Notes: a model not told the origin generated them from the sequence alone. A DNA stretch of 64,000 nt from Agrocybe praecox (GCA_964017145.1 OZ024842.1:3844001-3908000), one strand, 5' to 3'. Positions 33,055-46,873 are shown, numbered from the stretch's first letter. Program-made: numbers and translations.

Positions 33055-36000
33055 CCCAAACCTGGGGACTCTTTACATTTCGTTTTGCCCGTTGCTGTTT
33101 GTACGTCGATTCGTTTACATATAGGCAAATGTAAAAATTGAAATATTATAACACAGTGGTTTTATATCGACCATCATTATTTCAAGTCTGTCTATAGCCA
33201 TATCACGAAAGTACCCGGATCAAAAAAGCGTTCTCGAGACTTTGGTGGCGTTTTTTTTAGTTTAGTTTTTTTCTTCCTGCAGTTCTGGAAATGCACCGAT
33301 ATTTGTCACGTGACTCTCGATTTCTGGTCAATCTTTGCAGTCCCCTGGTCCCATTCCCGAATACTGTCATGGCCGTTCGAACTTTCCTGAAGGATCAAGG
33401 TCTCAGGATAGACTATCCTAGGTGATCCTTCTTCGCATGCCTAAATCTTACATCAATCTGACATCTGTCTCCACGAGTTATTATTTTCATTTGGATCAGC
33501 TGCCAGCGAAGATTTTCTGGTGTCTCGCGGTACTCAAACAGTACAGGAAGGCTCTTTCTTTAGAGAATGCCCTTTGCGATACTCTGACCTACTGTAAACC
33601 TCGATATCCTCTTCATCGTCGGTACCCATGACCTTCCAACAGTCCTCGGCATCGTTCTGAAATGAGCCGGTCCCGGCCCTGCTCAAAGAACGTCGCCTTA
33701 TATCATTGACTTAGCTAGGTGGTCCCTGATTCCAAACTGGTCGGGGAACGAGCAGCTCACTCCTTTGAACCCTGTTGAAAAATCCTTGCGATAATTATGC
33801 TGTATCTAAAGTGATCTATCACAAATTTTCATCAGTATTGAGGACTTGGACTGCCATCCTTGTCCATCTTACTCAACATGTCTGCTGATTTTACGGCGTT
33901 CTGGCCTCGTTTTAAGCAAAATCAACGGATTTGCTGCATCCACAAATAGACGACACGACGTCCGGCGGCTTCATTGAAGCTCTAGTACGGATGTATGGTC
34001 GTGCCTTACTCGTAGTTGAATATAGCACCCTTAATGACCTCAGTCAAGGCCATTTCATTTTTGTGAGCGTATTTTTGTCTTTGGTCATAAACGCAGTTTG
34101 CCAACAATCCTGCCTCGCTGTAGACACGTGTACGCCGGATTACACAAACCCTGGCCCGCCCAGAGTAGGATGGCCGAGAGTCGTCGAATTCTTCCAGCAT
34201 GTGCTGAGGCATGCGGCTCTCGATCTTCAAATAGCCTCGCTTATGTTTAGGAAGGCTGTACATCGTCCTGGTTCGAAGTGAGCATTTTCGTCGATTCCCT
34301 TATCTGCGGCCAGCCGGCCTCGTTTCTAGCACAAGCATCCTCCTTGGGCGAAAAGCCGCAGTCGCCGTTCGAAGGCGAGCTCCAACTGCCTGGAATGAGC
34401 TTGTTCCTTACGGTATCACTCCACGTTTAACACAGATGCTGTGTGGGTCTCCTCCCTTATGACCAGGCGTAGTGGGCTTAAACTTCCGCCTTCACTATTG
34501 TGGTCTAATTTCGTGACATTGATAAACTGACATCTGTTCTCAGGTAGTCATATCTGTCGTGTTCGTGTAGTAGCGTGTACATAGTTCACTGGAGGACGTG
34601 CATCGGAACATGCACTGACGTACTACCCGTCACCTAATTTTGCGTTATCTTCCCCTCGGTCATCTCTTCGAGTTCAACCTTCAGAGCGGTAATCTGCAGG
34701 TCGCAACACCATCGACTAAAACAGAAATGGTATGATTCAATTTTTTGGAGCCATTTTCGTATCATATCTTATGCGATTTCAAGTTGGAACCTTCAACTTT
34801 AGTTGTTCTATGATCCAATAATAGTATCAGGATCATCCATCGCCGGACGCCACCTTTTGGGCTCTTTTTCTTCTTTTCCATCGTCCCGTATCCCCGAAGG
34901 AAGATGGCGAAAAATGTAGCGGTCCATGCCGCGATCGAGTACAACTAGCGAATATTCGGCGCTCTTTTTCAACCTAAAAATGTGGGACTGGTGAGTAAAA
35001 AAAACTTCAGCACCCGTGTTCTACAATAATAATTCGTTGCTAGATCTAGTACTCATTTCAACCATCTACCGTAGCTGCTATGACACGAAACCTTGAAACC
35101 TTACGGGTTCACCCGTTACGCGTACATGCGAACTTCTGCGTACCGACGGAAAATCCAACTTTTCTTTTTGTGCAAGAAATTTCACGCGAATCCCCTGAAA
35201 AAACGGGATCATGATAAATGTGGATTAGAGTTATTGATTCTATGCGGGAGACTTATTGTGTCTGCCGCTGTTTCAAATCTCCAGAGGGCAAGACCACTGT
35301 ACAGAGAATATCCCAGTCTCGGTTTATTCTCGAACCGCAATCCGAAGGCTGCACTGTTCCATCAGAATCCAGATGAGAACCAATAGTCGATTTTTGGGTA
35401 TAGGGCATAAAACCTGATACGCATACGGTTTCTATGGCATCGAAGAAAATTCCTGTTGGAGTAGTGTTGGTGAATAGTTTGGAAGATCTAGGGGTGATCA
35501 TTTCCCTCGAACGACTCGAGCCTTTCGAGAAGCCGTGTAGGCAGCAACTGCGTATCTACGGAATGGTATCGTGAATGACGGTTTTCGCGCATCTGTGTTT
35601 ATAGCTTCGCGAAAAAAAATACCCCGGCTACCGAGTGAACGCGCTGTATGATATCTCACTCCATGACTGTCTTCTATGGTTTCACGCTTTCCAGTATAAA
35701 AGCTAATAACCGAGCATCTTTTTTTTGCGTAGGCGTAGGTACGGGGGAAACCGGCGTTCAACATATTTTGCCTCTATATGAATGTGAGTACGAGATAAAT
35801 GTATAGTCGTCTAGACAGTTGACCTGACCTGACTGTTTTAGCCGTTGTCTTTATCTATGAATTGAATCGAGCGAAATGGCTTCATTCTGGATAGGTTCGA
35901 ACATGAATTCTCCATATCCATTATGGTCATGCTTTGCCTATATATAGACCCGAAAAATGATTTCGTATGTCTCTTCTTCAATGGTTCGCAAGTACTTTTA

Positions 36001-37394
36001 AACATAGATCATCATCAAAACATCCGAAAACTACAGGGGACCAATAACCATGGAGTATACACATCTTGGCAGATACCGGTGCCCGTATGTTGTGGCGGTC
36101 TCAGTGCTGATTTCTCGTGCCTATTGGTTACACTATACCTATTCTTTCCGAACAGGAAATAAAATATTCAATGACATTTATGACACCAGGTGAGAATCCC
36201 CAGTGTTTTTCTCTATTTTATCCAATGGTTTATCGTCGTCTTTGTGGCAGGGACATAAATAACTGAGCGCGTCTACTCGTCCCTGGCAGTTCTGTTTTGT
36301 TGTGGATGGATCCCCGAGTCAATTGCATCTGCGAAGCCCAATTTAGCAAAACTGACAGTCGATGCCTGAGTATCGTGAAGCATCATACAATCATGATATC
36401 ACTGTAGGAGCTTGCCAATCATCAAGCGTTATGCTCAGGGACTCGGAGAGCACTGCTGGGAACAAGGACTCGCCGCCGCATCAACACGTTTCATGACATA
36501 TAGGTCTGCGAACATTCTCTCACCATTGAAAGGGGCTTGTTTAAAAAGCAGCTGAAGGCTAGTCTAGACTCGCTGTAGGTCGAGCTGCGTCTTCGTTTAC
36601 AAAGTCTCATGCTTGTGGAAAGGTAGGACATTTCGGGGGCATTTCTAAAGTAAAAGGTGCATTAGTGGATATAATTATTTATCATGTGTAAGTAGTAATG
36701 AGTGCAAGAATATATCGTTAATAGAAGGTATTGAGATTAAATGAGGCCGTTCTTCGGTAGGTTTTAATGTAAAAGCTAGGTGAAGACAAACGAATTTACG
36801 CTTTGAGAACACGGATCATTGATGAGCTCGGCAGTCAAACAAGTTGAGAACATTTGCACGATGAACTCATTTCTTGTGGCCATCCTGTTGGGTCGAAATC
36901 TGCGATTCTTATCCGAAGATAGCAGTTAGTGCCCAGGCTAAGGTCTCCTCAACCGGATAACAGCGTGGTAAATGTGCCCCAAGGAGCATCTGCGATGGAC
37001 TGATTCTTTTCTCAGGACGGACTCCTTATTGTCTTTTTGCCTGTCGACGTCGGATATGTTGATATTTGTCCGAAAGTAGGGGCACATTTCGAAGTTGCCC
37101 ACAGTCTTTAAGAATCAGTGGTGGGAACAAGGTAAAGGCCATAAAGGAACACCTACTTTCAGGCATCAGGATCGCTTTAGCCCCGTCATCTTTTTGCCTA
37201 CGTCTTGCCCCCCATTATCAGTGAGTTATATATCATCTACAGTCTTGAGATGTCCTTTCAAGTGTCTTTTATTTTTTTAGATGCGCAGAGACTGAGAATG
37301 AGGCACAATGGTCGCTGAGAATGTCGAGGAAGACGGTGAGCACAGCCGAGTTCATCGATATTTCACGCGTTAAACACGTTGCAATGGCAAAGAC
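33055..37394. other. Gene-poor stretch of 4.3 kb
   Basis: I find no open frame with recognisable motifs or a convincing splice structure. A T-rich tract at 33245-33275 and a CACGTG E-box at about 33306-33311 lie near its left end. Short open frames (for example 33931-34281 +, 35498-35764 -) have no support. The right end should contain the promoter and 5' leader of the HMG-box gene. Long non-coding transcription or decayed genes cannot be excluded. Confidence 0.4.
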
Positions 37395-39596
37395 ATGCCA
37401 CCGCTGATAGATAACCCAAGCCCTACCCACACGTTTCTCTCTGGAAATACGCCGCTTTCTTTTTCTTCGGCGTCCTCCGCCACCCAGGATAGCAGCTCCC
37501 AACCCTCGTCCTCTCATCTTTCTCCTCCAGCTTCTCCTTTAACTCGAGAAGAGTCCATGCCTGCCCCAGTCTCGATGCCAATTCGTTCACGTCCCCATGG
37601 AAAACGTCGCGATCCTTCGTACATTCCTCGCCCTCCCAACGCGTTCATTCTATTTCGTTGCGCATTTGTGAAGGAACAGAATATTCCAGGGAAGGTGGAG
37701 GGTAATCACAGCAAGCTTTCCAAAATTATCGGTATGTCCCTTTTTGTGTTCCTCAGACGCGTCACGCTGACGACAATCAAATTTGAAAAAGGTCTTTGCT
37801 GGAAACAACTTCCTCAGGAAGAACGTGAAAAATGGGAAGCTAAAGCTGTTTTAGCTCAGGCGGAACATCGAGCTCTTTATCCCGATTGGCGTTTTCGACC
37901 GGGCGCGAACGCAATGGCGAAACAAAAAGTCAAGGACGAACTCAACTCGGGGAGTACTAGTTCTGTGTCGCGACGCCGGAGTGTCCGCAAAACTTCTAAC
38001 GAAGATTCGCAACTGGCCGACGATTCTGATAACGACACCCCCGCCCCGTTGGATCCCAAAGGAAAAGGGAAAGCAAAAGCATCCAAGCGTATGATCTCCC
38101 TCGAAGAGACGAGGTGCGCAAAAATTGCAGGATTCGTTGCAGAGGGCATCAGAGGAGAGGAGCTCGAGGTTGCTGTAAAAGAATGGGAAGTGGATCATAA
38201 GCTACCCAAACCAAATGCTCGAGAAAGTAAATCAAGAAATCGAACAAAACAAGCCCAAAGTTCTTCATCTTCTCATGTCAGGTCTCCTTCCGGCGCCTCG
38301 TCCAGCGCGCAGGCTGCTAATCGCGCAAAGAAAAACACACTTAAAAAAACATCATTAGACACTTCCTCATCTCAACCTTCAGAAACAAAAAGTCCGATTG
38401 CTTTGGAAGCAGTTGAGGATCCAGCCAATGATGGATCCAGTGTGACTGGATCGTCTCCCGAAATCGCACTCAAAGACACTTTACCACTTACACACATGTT
38501 CAAACGTTCCCTTTCTGTCCCTATCTCTGACGATCAACATCCGTACTTCCAACATCCTGCATCGGAACCTCCAGACTCTTCAGCGGACGAGTTTTCGCCT
38601 GCCTCTGCAGGCCCGGTCACAGGTGTTTGGGGAATGGAGTCGTTCAAGGATCCTATATTGCACACGAGCTCAGGGCGCACTGGTCACTCTCGACGGGAAA
38701 CTATTTCGTTACCGATGTCATCAAGTTCCTCAACCGGGGTATTTGACTCTTCCCCGCATCATCTCACGTGGCAAGAAGCAGAAACCCGACGACGATTAGA
38801 GGAAACACAAGGTCCTGAACTATGGTGGCCGCACCGATCGTCAGCTCGGGACCCTCAAGCTTTTGAATTCGCCGGACGCCGAGAGCCTGTTGGTACTGCA
38901 GGTCACCCTGCTTTGAGTATGGGGTATGATACGCGCCAAAGTGCGGGGAACGATTTCGACCGCGGTTATGCAGAGGTATCTGTTTATCTTCACTCGGTAC
39001 TCTTGTCGTTTCTAAGTACTAACTTATCATGATTTTAGCATTACGGACAATATGATTCTCTCCAAGGCGAAAGTCGTGAGACTTTGTGGTCGAATCTTTC
39101 CCCGGCCGACAACTCACATACCGGGCTGGTCACTGTCATCGAAGACCCCTACCTCGATCAATGCGAGAAAGATCCGGCTGGCGATAATAACAGTAACACG
39201 ACTACACCTCCCATTGAAATACCTACGTTTACACCCCTCCCGCTGCCACCAGGACGCTATTATGAGACACGCGTGCCTCAGTTTACGTCTCCAGAAATTC
39301 CCGCGACTTCATTTTCCACTCTGACAGACTGGGCTGGAACGTTTAAGCACAATCCCTCGGACATGAGTGGTGTCTGGCCATCAGGTGATATATCCACTAC
39401 ACCTTCCCCGGGCTCTTATTATCACGAAAACGCCTCTCTTACCGCCCCACAGTCTGAAGGCCACATGCCGAATTACCCTCGTCTTGATGCAGAGGAATGG
39501 GGTCGATTTGAGTTTAGAGCCGCAAATAACCTTCAGCTTCCAACTGAACCCCCAAGATTTATGGATGACCTCCGTCGGATGCATGGCGCGCAATGA
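37395..39596 (+). CDS. HMG-box transcription factor (MATA/SOX-like)
   Basis: A nuclear DNA-binding regulator with one HMG box. Three exons (37395-37731, 37792-38975, 39039-39596) total 692 residues plus stop. The Ser/Pro-rich N-terminus leads to the box, which begins at about residue 75 with YIPRPPNAFILFRCAFVKEQ and GNHSKLSKIIG. It is split by the first intron and continues LCWKQLPQEEREKWEAKAVL then HRALYPDWRFRPG. RPPNAFILFR plus the WKQLP...W spacing is typical of the SOX/mating-type-like class in fungi. Basic nuclear-localisation-like patches (KGKGKAKASKR, SRRRSVRK) and long disordered Ser/Pro regions follow. Homologues include regulators of sexual development, such as Pcc1 in Coprinopsis, but orthology to any one of them is not shown here. 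Confidence 0.88.
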
Positions 39597-42287
39597 AATG
39601 AGCCCGTCCAAGCAAGCGTCGGAAACATCTAAACCACCTTTCCTTTTTTTTCGAAGGGACTCCGTTTCGTATCACTGCCTTTTTGCCTTCGTGGCGTGTT
39701 ACTTTCTTTGATCTGTGAGTAGTCCTCCATTGCCCTCCTTCGACTTTACAACTACTATCCTCCCTTACTATTCGAACTGTCTTTCCTCGTTTTCTTCTTC
39801 TCTATCCTCTTTGTAGCATTTGCCTTTGTACATTAGCTTTCGAGACCTTGCACATTCTCTATCTCTACTCACTTATTTATGCTCTGCATGCTTAACAAGC
39901 ATCTGTATATATTTCACATCTGTATACTTTCATTCCGACATTTTTTTTTAGTTCTGATATATCTTGCATATTTCTCCGACATTCACATCGATACATGCCT
40001 GTTACGATAGTTGCATTTTTTTCATGTATACTACGGATATAATTCTGCTACTTCACCCACATCCCTGTCTATCCACCTTATACACATTCGGCTTTCGCTT
40101 CGTTTTTATTGCGCTGCCTTGTGTTCTGTATAACATGTTTATTGGTGCGTACTTAGAGCACTTAATTTAAAATCCAGTACGGAAATCTTATGTTGGTTCA
40201 TCCATAAAGCAGATTAAAATGCAAGTCACTGTTCCCACGATGCTGCTGAATACGGAAATGCACACCAAGTCGGTCATCCACGGGCGCTTAAGCTGATCAT
40301 TTGGATTTTTTGGTATTCGTACATTCTGCTGCAACATAGTACTACGCTGCTACGACCGAGTCAATTTAAGATATAAAATTTAAACAGAAATTGTAGGAAT
40401 GGTTGAAAGACCCGGTCTCGGGTTTGAATTATAGTATACACAGGTAGGGTTAGGCCTGTTGGCACATGCTATATCATTTGATGTTCTACCAAGAAAGAAT
40501 CATAGAATACGCTACTAAAACAGGATGACAGCAAGCTTCTTATGCGACATATTTACATTTGATGAAGAGGTAAGCTCGGGGATGAGGTGAAAATACGCAC
40601 TTTGTATACTACTGATGTGTGCACACTTACGGTAGCTCTTTACCCACGCTCTGAAATGATGAAACATTCTACAAATAACCAGAAGTTAACTTGTTACGTT
40701 AAGAATGGGGCCGAGGATTGTTGAGAAAGATTGTTGAGAAATATAAATTTTTTCTGATGGTGAAGATGCGCCCCCTATGCTTCTTCCTCTCCGATGTTTC
40801 AGTGTTAGGCGCGGAGAAGAGATAAGTAGCGTCATTATGAGTAGCTTCCGCTAGTCCACTTAATCATGAAAGTTGTGCTAGCTTCAATTTCAAAAATTTC
40901 AGCCAATGTCACGGTATTTCCCTGTATTTCCGGCTATCCCGGAATAGATTTGATGGCCGTCACCGTTCTATCGGGCGTCAACAGGATTCGGATGCAATCT
41001 TAACGCTTAACACTGCTTACGAAGTTCACACCACTACAAAATAATCATGTAGCGCTTCATCATCCAGCAATACAATGTGATTGGAGTGGGTACAGCTACA
41101 TGGAACAGGGGGGAAAGCATTTTATTTTATTTTTTCCCGTGCCATTAGTATTTTCCAGCACCTACGAAGAAAACGGGGATTACTCGTATTTTCTGATAGA
41201 ACTCTTCGCCCATATGGAGTACTTTATGAGGAATCAAGAGCCAATGTCGTGTATATCATTACAACAAGGAACCCAATGAACGTAACGAAATGATTAAATC
41301 CCATACATACAAGTTAAAGACTACCACTGGTCCCCTCATCGACGTAAACATCTCTTCATTCAATTTGGTAGCTCATCCTAATAACTTACGAGTGGCGGCC
41401 GATGTGTTTTCTTAAACTTTTTCGGCTTCATACAAATGAAATGCAGTTAGTCAAGCCTTTAGTCTTGACGACCTCCTGTTTCCAAAAGGTACTCAGTTGC
41501 AAAATATCAGGGATAAGAGTGTTGATATATACTAATAAAGGCCTGTAGGCCCCGGTATATAATTCATTTGATTGAATGTGGCATATAAGTACTGAGACTA
41601 TGAAAATACTAGTATCTCCTAGAGAGACCACGATATATGTGGTTTGTTCCTTGTCGCGCCCCCAAAACCATGCCAGGAAATATTTACATAATCTTCGGAG
41701 CTTGAAAACCAAGCCGTGTCGATTTGACGCGACGATGAGCGTTTCTTTCTGTTTCCTTCTTACATACTCAATGCAAAGAGATCATCAAGGATATTCTGTG
41801 CAATAATTTACATCAAAGATGGTGTGATTTGTTCAAATTTTGTACGCCCAACATTTCCTGACACGGTTTCAGGGGCGCGACAAGAATAAAGCCCTTCAAG
41901 GGAACATTTGCCTGGTGCCCGGCATCAGTCTTCAGGAGGTTGGTTGTACTTACCAGTACTATTATAGAGCCTAGAAGAAGCTGCGAGCTTGACCTCTTGG
42001 GGTTTTCTCAATGTATGATTTGCGATTTCACGTCACCGTAAACCCCAGTCCAGAATAGATCCGAACGCGTCAAGTCACAACAAAGACTATTTGCATCACA
42101 TGACTGTCGCGGTCATTTGACAGCTTTGTCACAGATCATGCGTGTGACGTCAACGCGTTGACCTCCATTTCACGATGCCGAGCCTCATGGTTTGCATTTT
42201 GCACTAATTTCGCACCTTGAAACATCCCCTCATATTTCGTTAAAAGTGTTCATCGGACTGGACACCCACAGGTCGAAACTGAATACT
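39597..42287. other. Intergenic region of 2.7 kb
   Basis: The left part (39600-40000) is pyrimidine-rich and probably 3' UTR of the HMG-box gene. The middle shows no supported gene. The right 230 bp form the stn1 promoter and contain MCB-like and CRE-like sites, listed separately. Confidence 0.45.
42065..42162 (+). promoter_or_regulatory. MCB (ACGCGT) pair and CRE palindrome upstream of stn1
   Basis: ACGCGT occurs at 42065-42070 and 42153-42158. A perfect CRE TGACGTCA lies at 42145-42152, immediately before the second MCB. The second MCB is the centre of a 14-bp palindrome, GTCAACGCGTTGAC (42149-42162). ACGCGT is the MBF binding box for G1/S genes in other fungi; its role here is inferred from sequence alone. 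Confidence 0.5.
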
Positions 42288-44243
42288 ATGAGCTTTTCAT
42301 TGACTATGGAGAAAACCAAAGACTCGACGCAAAGCATTGTATATCTGTCACCATCCAAACGAAGACGGCCTTCAACTCCTCCAATTGAAATCGGAAGTTC
42401 TATTAAAGAGATATACAACTGGATCCTGATCAAGCCCCCAGAGGCTATTGCAATATGCTCAGTCCGTGACGCTTTGCAAATGAGAGCCAATGAATCGCAA
42501 GGTATGCTGTTTCGCCACGAAATATGAGAATGAACCCAATTTCGACCCTACTTTTCGAAAGGATATGAGTTTTTCTGGCTGGGGGGCGTGCCATGTCGCA
42601 CTGTCAAGATAATTGGGTTGACTGTGGGAATTCAAATCTACGAGAAAAGGATAATTTATTCAAGTGAGGAATGGTTGGTCGCAGATTAGTGAAGTCGCCC
42701 TTACAACTTCTTCCCAGTCGACGATGGCACTGGGGTTATTGATTGCAGTCATCAACATCAGAGAACAGCTACCACCTCTAAACGCTCCCTTGAACCTCTA
42801 CCTGACCTCAAACCGATAACAAGAATTGGGAAGTTCGTTGAAGTTGTTGGAATTGTTCGCTCACATCACGACTCGCGGGTAATAGGCGTTGATGAAATAG
42901 GTTCGATTGAATATCTTGTGATATATGATTATACTAATAATGAAACCCGACAGCTTGTACTGCTCCCAACGAAGAATTACTTCATGCAAGGGAGGTTAGA
43001 CGTCTACACAAAGTATTGTATTCGAACAAAGAGCCCTTCGTTATTCCAGCTCCAAAGAATCCGCAGACCCCTCGAAAGAATCATGCTCCACCTACCCCGT
43101 CGACCTGGCAATCTAGTCTACCTTCGTCTGTTTCTTCAAGTCCACTCAAGCAGGTCCATGAGCTCGAGCAAGTTTACAAAGTACGTTCCTCGATATCATG
43201 TTGTAACATAGCTTAACCAAAGCCAATAGTCGCCCATCAAACTACGCCATCCCTCACGACTACATACACACGATCTTACCGACAACACATTCCGTATTTA
43301 TCTGAAACATTACATGGACCATTCACCCGATCTTATTCCTGATGAAGATTACGACTCTGACGTCGGGGGCTCAATTGCCCAAATTCCTACCACACCGACC
43401 AAACGCTCCCATATTGATGCAACACCTCGCTCGAACTCATCATATCGCAACTTAGACTCAACACCTCGGCCTCATATCCGTCCTCTTGATTTCGGGATCG
43501 GAACAACATCGAGGCCAGAATCAAGTTGTACCTTACGGCCCCCGAGTACAACTAGAAAGGGTTTCACACTCTCCCACCTTCGACGAGTACCAGAGTTATC
43601 TTTACTAGCATCGAGAGTGGCAAACGCAGTTATCAAACGGCGACTGCGGACGGAGAAACAGAAACTTAAAGATGCAGGTACCAAGCCTACGAGTAGCCAA
43701 AAGGCTCAACTATTAGCAGCAATGGCGGTTTCCCCGGCGCAAATAGGACGGAAGATCAAGAGGCTTTTTCAATGGGCAATAGTCCAGTTGCTCAAGGAAG
43801 GCTGCCTGGTTCACTGGGAAGGACCAGTAAGAGCATGTCCAGACAGTACCGTAGGGAATGCCAGCCTTCTGTGGAAAACAATCGGGGACGGAAGCTCACT
43901 GTTTAGCATGAGCTCATCATCCTCTTCATCAACGTTTGTCGATGTCGACGTGGATGAAGGCACGCTTTCAGATCCAGACCCCAATGAAGAAGCCTATATC
44001 TCTTTAACTCCAGACTATCTATCCGAATTCGTGGAGAAGGCCATCAAAGTTCTGGTTGATCATAATGAAAAGATTGGGAAACCCTATGCCGGAGCGACCA
44101 AAGATGATATTCTGAAATTTTTACGGAAAGACGACAGATGGAAGTACGTTGGAGAATGGACAGTTGACGATGCTCTGGAGATGTTAAGAAAGCGGGGGAA
44201 AGCCTGGAATATGGGGAAGGCGAGGTGGGATCTCACTGAGTAA
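42288..44243 (+). CDS. stn1: CST complex subunit Stn1 (telomere OB-fold protein)
   Basis: The product resembles Stn1 of the CST telomere-capping complex, which binds Ten1 and promotes fill-in synthesis by DNA polymerase alpha. Five exons (42288-42501, 42562-42663, 42718-42900, 42954-43180, 43230-44243) total 579 residues plus stop. The N-terminal OB fold reads CSVRDALQMRANESQGYEFF, GVPCRTVKIIGLTVGI, YSIDDGTGVIDCSH and GKFVEVVGIVR, matching the family order. LHKVLYS closes the domain. After a Ser/Pro-rich linker, the C-terminal half (RIYLKHYMDHSP, FTLSHLRRVPELSLLASRV, LFQWAIVQLLKEGCLVHWEG, DDILKFLRKDDRWKYVGEWT) looks like the winged-helix modules of fungal Stn1. The start was chosen as the first in-frame ATG, with MEKTK six codons later as an alternative. 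It is tail-to-tail with Hsp70L-3, 129 bp apart. Confidence 0.87.
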
Positions 44244-44372
44244 CATCATAGGCATTAGCTAGAACGTCTACACTTCATGGCGCTATTTTATGTATCTCTA
44301 CTAGTCAACATACCACGTGCAAGTTAACGATATCTCGCTTTCGTTTTTCCAAAGCAGCACGGTAAATTTAAT

Positions 44373-46873
44373 TTACCCCTCGCTCGTCGTATCCGGATCG
44401 TATACAATCTTTGTTGGGCTCCTGGAAATAACCATTTAGCTCATCCATTTTTGAGTAGCATTCAGTGCGCGGTCTCCTCACCTCCGCTCGCAACCCTGTA
44501 TTCAATTATTTAACAAATTGTTGATAAGGACTGCCCCAGCGTCAAGAAGAATACTCACACTATCTTTCCACGCAACAAAGGCCACCAGTTCGGTTAAACC
44601 AAATAGCAAAACAATATCATAATCCAACCTATAGTATGTTGACGAGCCCCCTATTCGCTGCTGAGGGGTGAGAGGCAACTGGGAAAGGTTGTTAACTTCG
44701 ATGGTACATAATTTCGTGTAGTTCTCTACGCCATTTCGCGTTCAGTTAGAGACATCCCAACGAATGTTTGAGCTAGACGTACTCGTATCAAAATCCTTCC
44801 ACTTTGGTTCCTCGATGGAACCTCTATAGCACCATACATTGAAAGCAGCAGTCTTGAAGTCCTTCTTTGGTGACGTCGATTCACGGAAATATGACCTTCG
44901 AAATTCCTTCGCCTCGGATACTTGTGTATTCTTTCATAAAGGAAAGGAGGCAGTCGCTGAGCTCAATCTTTTGAACCAATATGAGATTGTTGACCAACCT
45001 TTGGGAGGATAATATCAAACGATCCAGTGATTCGTTTCATGCCAGATACAGACACGAACGTCGAGGAGGACCTCTTTAAATGATCTGGGTCGTTGATGTT
45101 GAATGGGATGTGACAAATATTCCCGTACGTGAATTTTGATACTCGCGTGTTTACAAAATGGTCGAGGTAGAATGAGATCGCCCCATCCGACACTGCCTTG
45201 TTGCTAAAAAATAAAAACAAAAAGTCATTTAATGACGCTCGTTGCTTAATGTGAATATGATAAAATACCTACACATGGTTGTCGGGCCGCATTACATTCA
45301 GACCAAGAGGCAAAAGAGTATCATGAACTTGCTTAAACAACCAGTCACTTGCCGCAAACCCTCCGACTAGGACAACGTGCTGGAAAAGAGTAGTCAGACA
45401 AAGGTCCGGACAAAATAACAGAGGAGAAAAAAAATCAACGAACAGAAATGGGCTTGTGTGCTGTTTGTTTCTGCTCTTTTACACCCTTTACGATGCAATC
45501 TACAGAAGGTTCAAAAAACATAGCAACATCAGTCCTAGAAACGCGTTAGAATTATATAATTTGTTATGATAGTTATTCGAAGTACCCTGGTATTTTAAGT
45601 TGTCCAAACCGAATATTGTATCCTGCATCGTTGTCCTTCGTGCTTCCGAATTTGATATACTGGGGTTCTGAAGCATCTCGGAACCTTAGCTTCGTCGTTT
45701 TATTGAACATGTCACAAATGTGTTCTATATCATCTGCGTACGGGGAGTCCTCAAGGTAATCTGTGAGTACCGATTAATAATCATCCACAATAGAAACGCT
45801 GAGACTGATTTCGCTTACTCTCGAGGAACACCCGTGCAAGAAATGTAATAAAAACAGACCCGTGAAAGTGGCATTGAGGAACAGCAATCTCTTCATAAAT
45901 CTCTTTTGACTGATCGATTCTTTTACTGTAGGAGCTTATGTCAATTGTACCTCCCCCTGCATCGACGATCACGACGCCGTCTCCTTTCTAAAAAATCGAC
46001 ATCAGAAATGCAACGTTGGAAACAAACGAGGATTTACAGTCATGGCACTATCTGGTAGACCGTTTTGTACAGAAAAGTGCAAGCTGGCTTCGCCCTCTGT
46101 TACGAACGAGAGTCGAGAATGACCACTTGGATTGTCTGGGACGAGCTTTGCAAGTGCAGCCGCCTTGCGCATTTCCGTCTGCTGCGTGCCTTCCCATCCG
46201 TTCGGATGCGACAAAACGACGTCGATATGATCTTTGAGAGAAGCCCAAAGCGTAGGCCCATTTGCGTGGGTGTCCTGAATATAAGTCGATGCACAGCAGA
46301 GGAGATATGCCAAGTAGTCGGCAATCACTTCAGTTACGGATTTGTTTAGAGGTAATGGAGGTATGGTCTCTGACAGTTGCTTTCCCGCCCCTATTTTGGA
46401 CCGTAGGTGAAGTTTAAACCTACACATACGTGTGATCATCGATGCCCGTCTTGTAGGCAAGAATCATCGACGCACCATTCAGCCTTGACCCAGTGCTCAT
46501 CCTCAGCTTTCTCGTATATGCTCTCATCTAGTGCTTCTGCCCCCACAGCGCGTACTTTGCCGCTTCGATCATAGTAGATGACGGTTGGGATCTTGGACGC
46601 CCCCGTTACATGTTCATTGGCGGGGAATCTGCTAAGATCAGCAAAAAAACGAACAGACAAAAGGTATACAACCACAAATACCTTGTTACAGGCTTAATCT
46701 CTGGTATTTCCCCAGGATCTAGTATGCTATCGAAGTGGTATCAGATGGTGAAATCGAAGATCAGGCAGAAGCGAACACACGCACCTGTAAGATATTCCAC
46801 TGTAGGTGGTCCCCAAATCAAACGCCAGAACTAGTTTCCTTCGTTTCCCAGTGAAAGCTGTGCGAGATCTCAT
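44373..46873 (-). CDS. HSPA12-like Hsp70 ATPase, Hsp70L-3
   Basis: Third Hsp70-like paralogue, starting at ATG 46873 (MRSRTAFTGKRRKLVL). Visible motifs are phosphate-1 LAFDLGTTYSGISYS, HVTGASKIPTVIYYDRSG, DVVLSHPNGWEGTQQTEMRK, phosphate-2 VVIVDAGGGTIDISSY, VVLVGGFAASDWLFKQ and KAVSDGAISFYLDHFVNTRV. The C-terminal block is LDYDIVLLFGLTELVAFVAW, followed by a 14-nt exon (GCERR) and a last exon, RSPTKIVYDPDTTSEG, ending at 44373-44375. The last-exon reading was chosen because it matches RSPAEIVYD of Hsp70L-1; a read-through alternative would stop at 44478. The gene is divergent to CC-2 with 735 bp between ATGs, reproducing the Hsp70L-1/CC-1 arrangement. All parts examined are open. Substrate unknown. 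Confidence 0.86.

Noticed and set aside
33931..34281. 116-codon plus-strand open frame with one hydrophobic stretch
   Set aside because: No family resemblance, no supporting exon structure, and it lies in a generally non-coding tract.
44478..44480. Stop codon of Hsp70L-3 directly after GCERR
   Set aside because: A donor GTGAGG occurs within that stretch and a downstream exon reads RSPTKIVYD, matching the end of Hsp70L-1, so the gene most likely continues to 44373.
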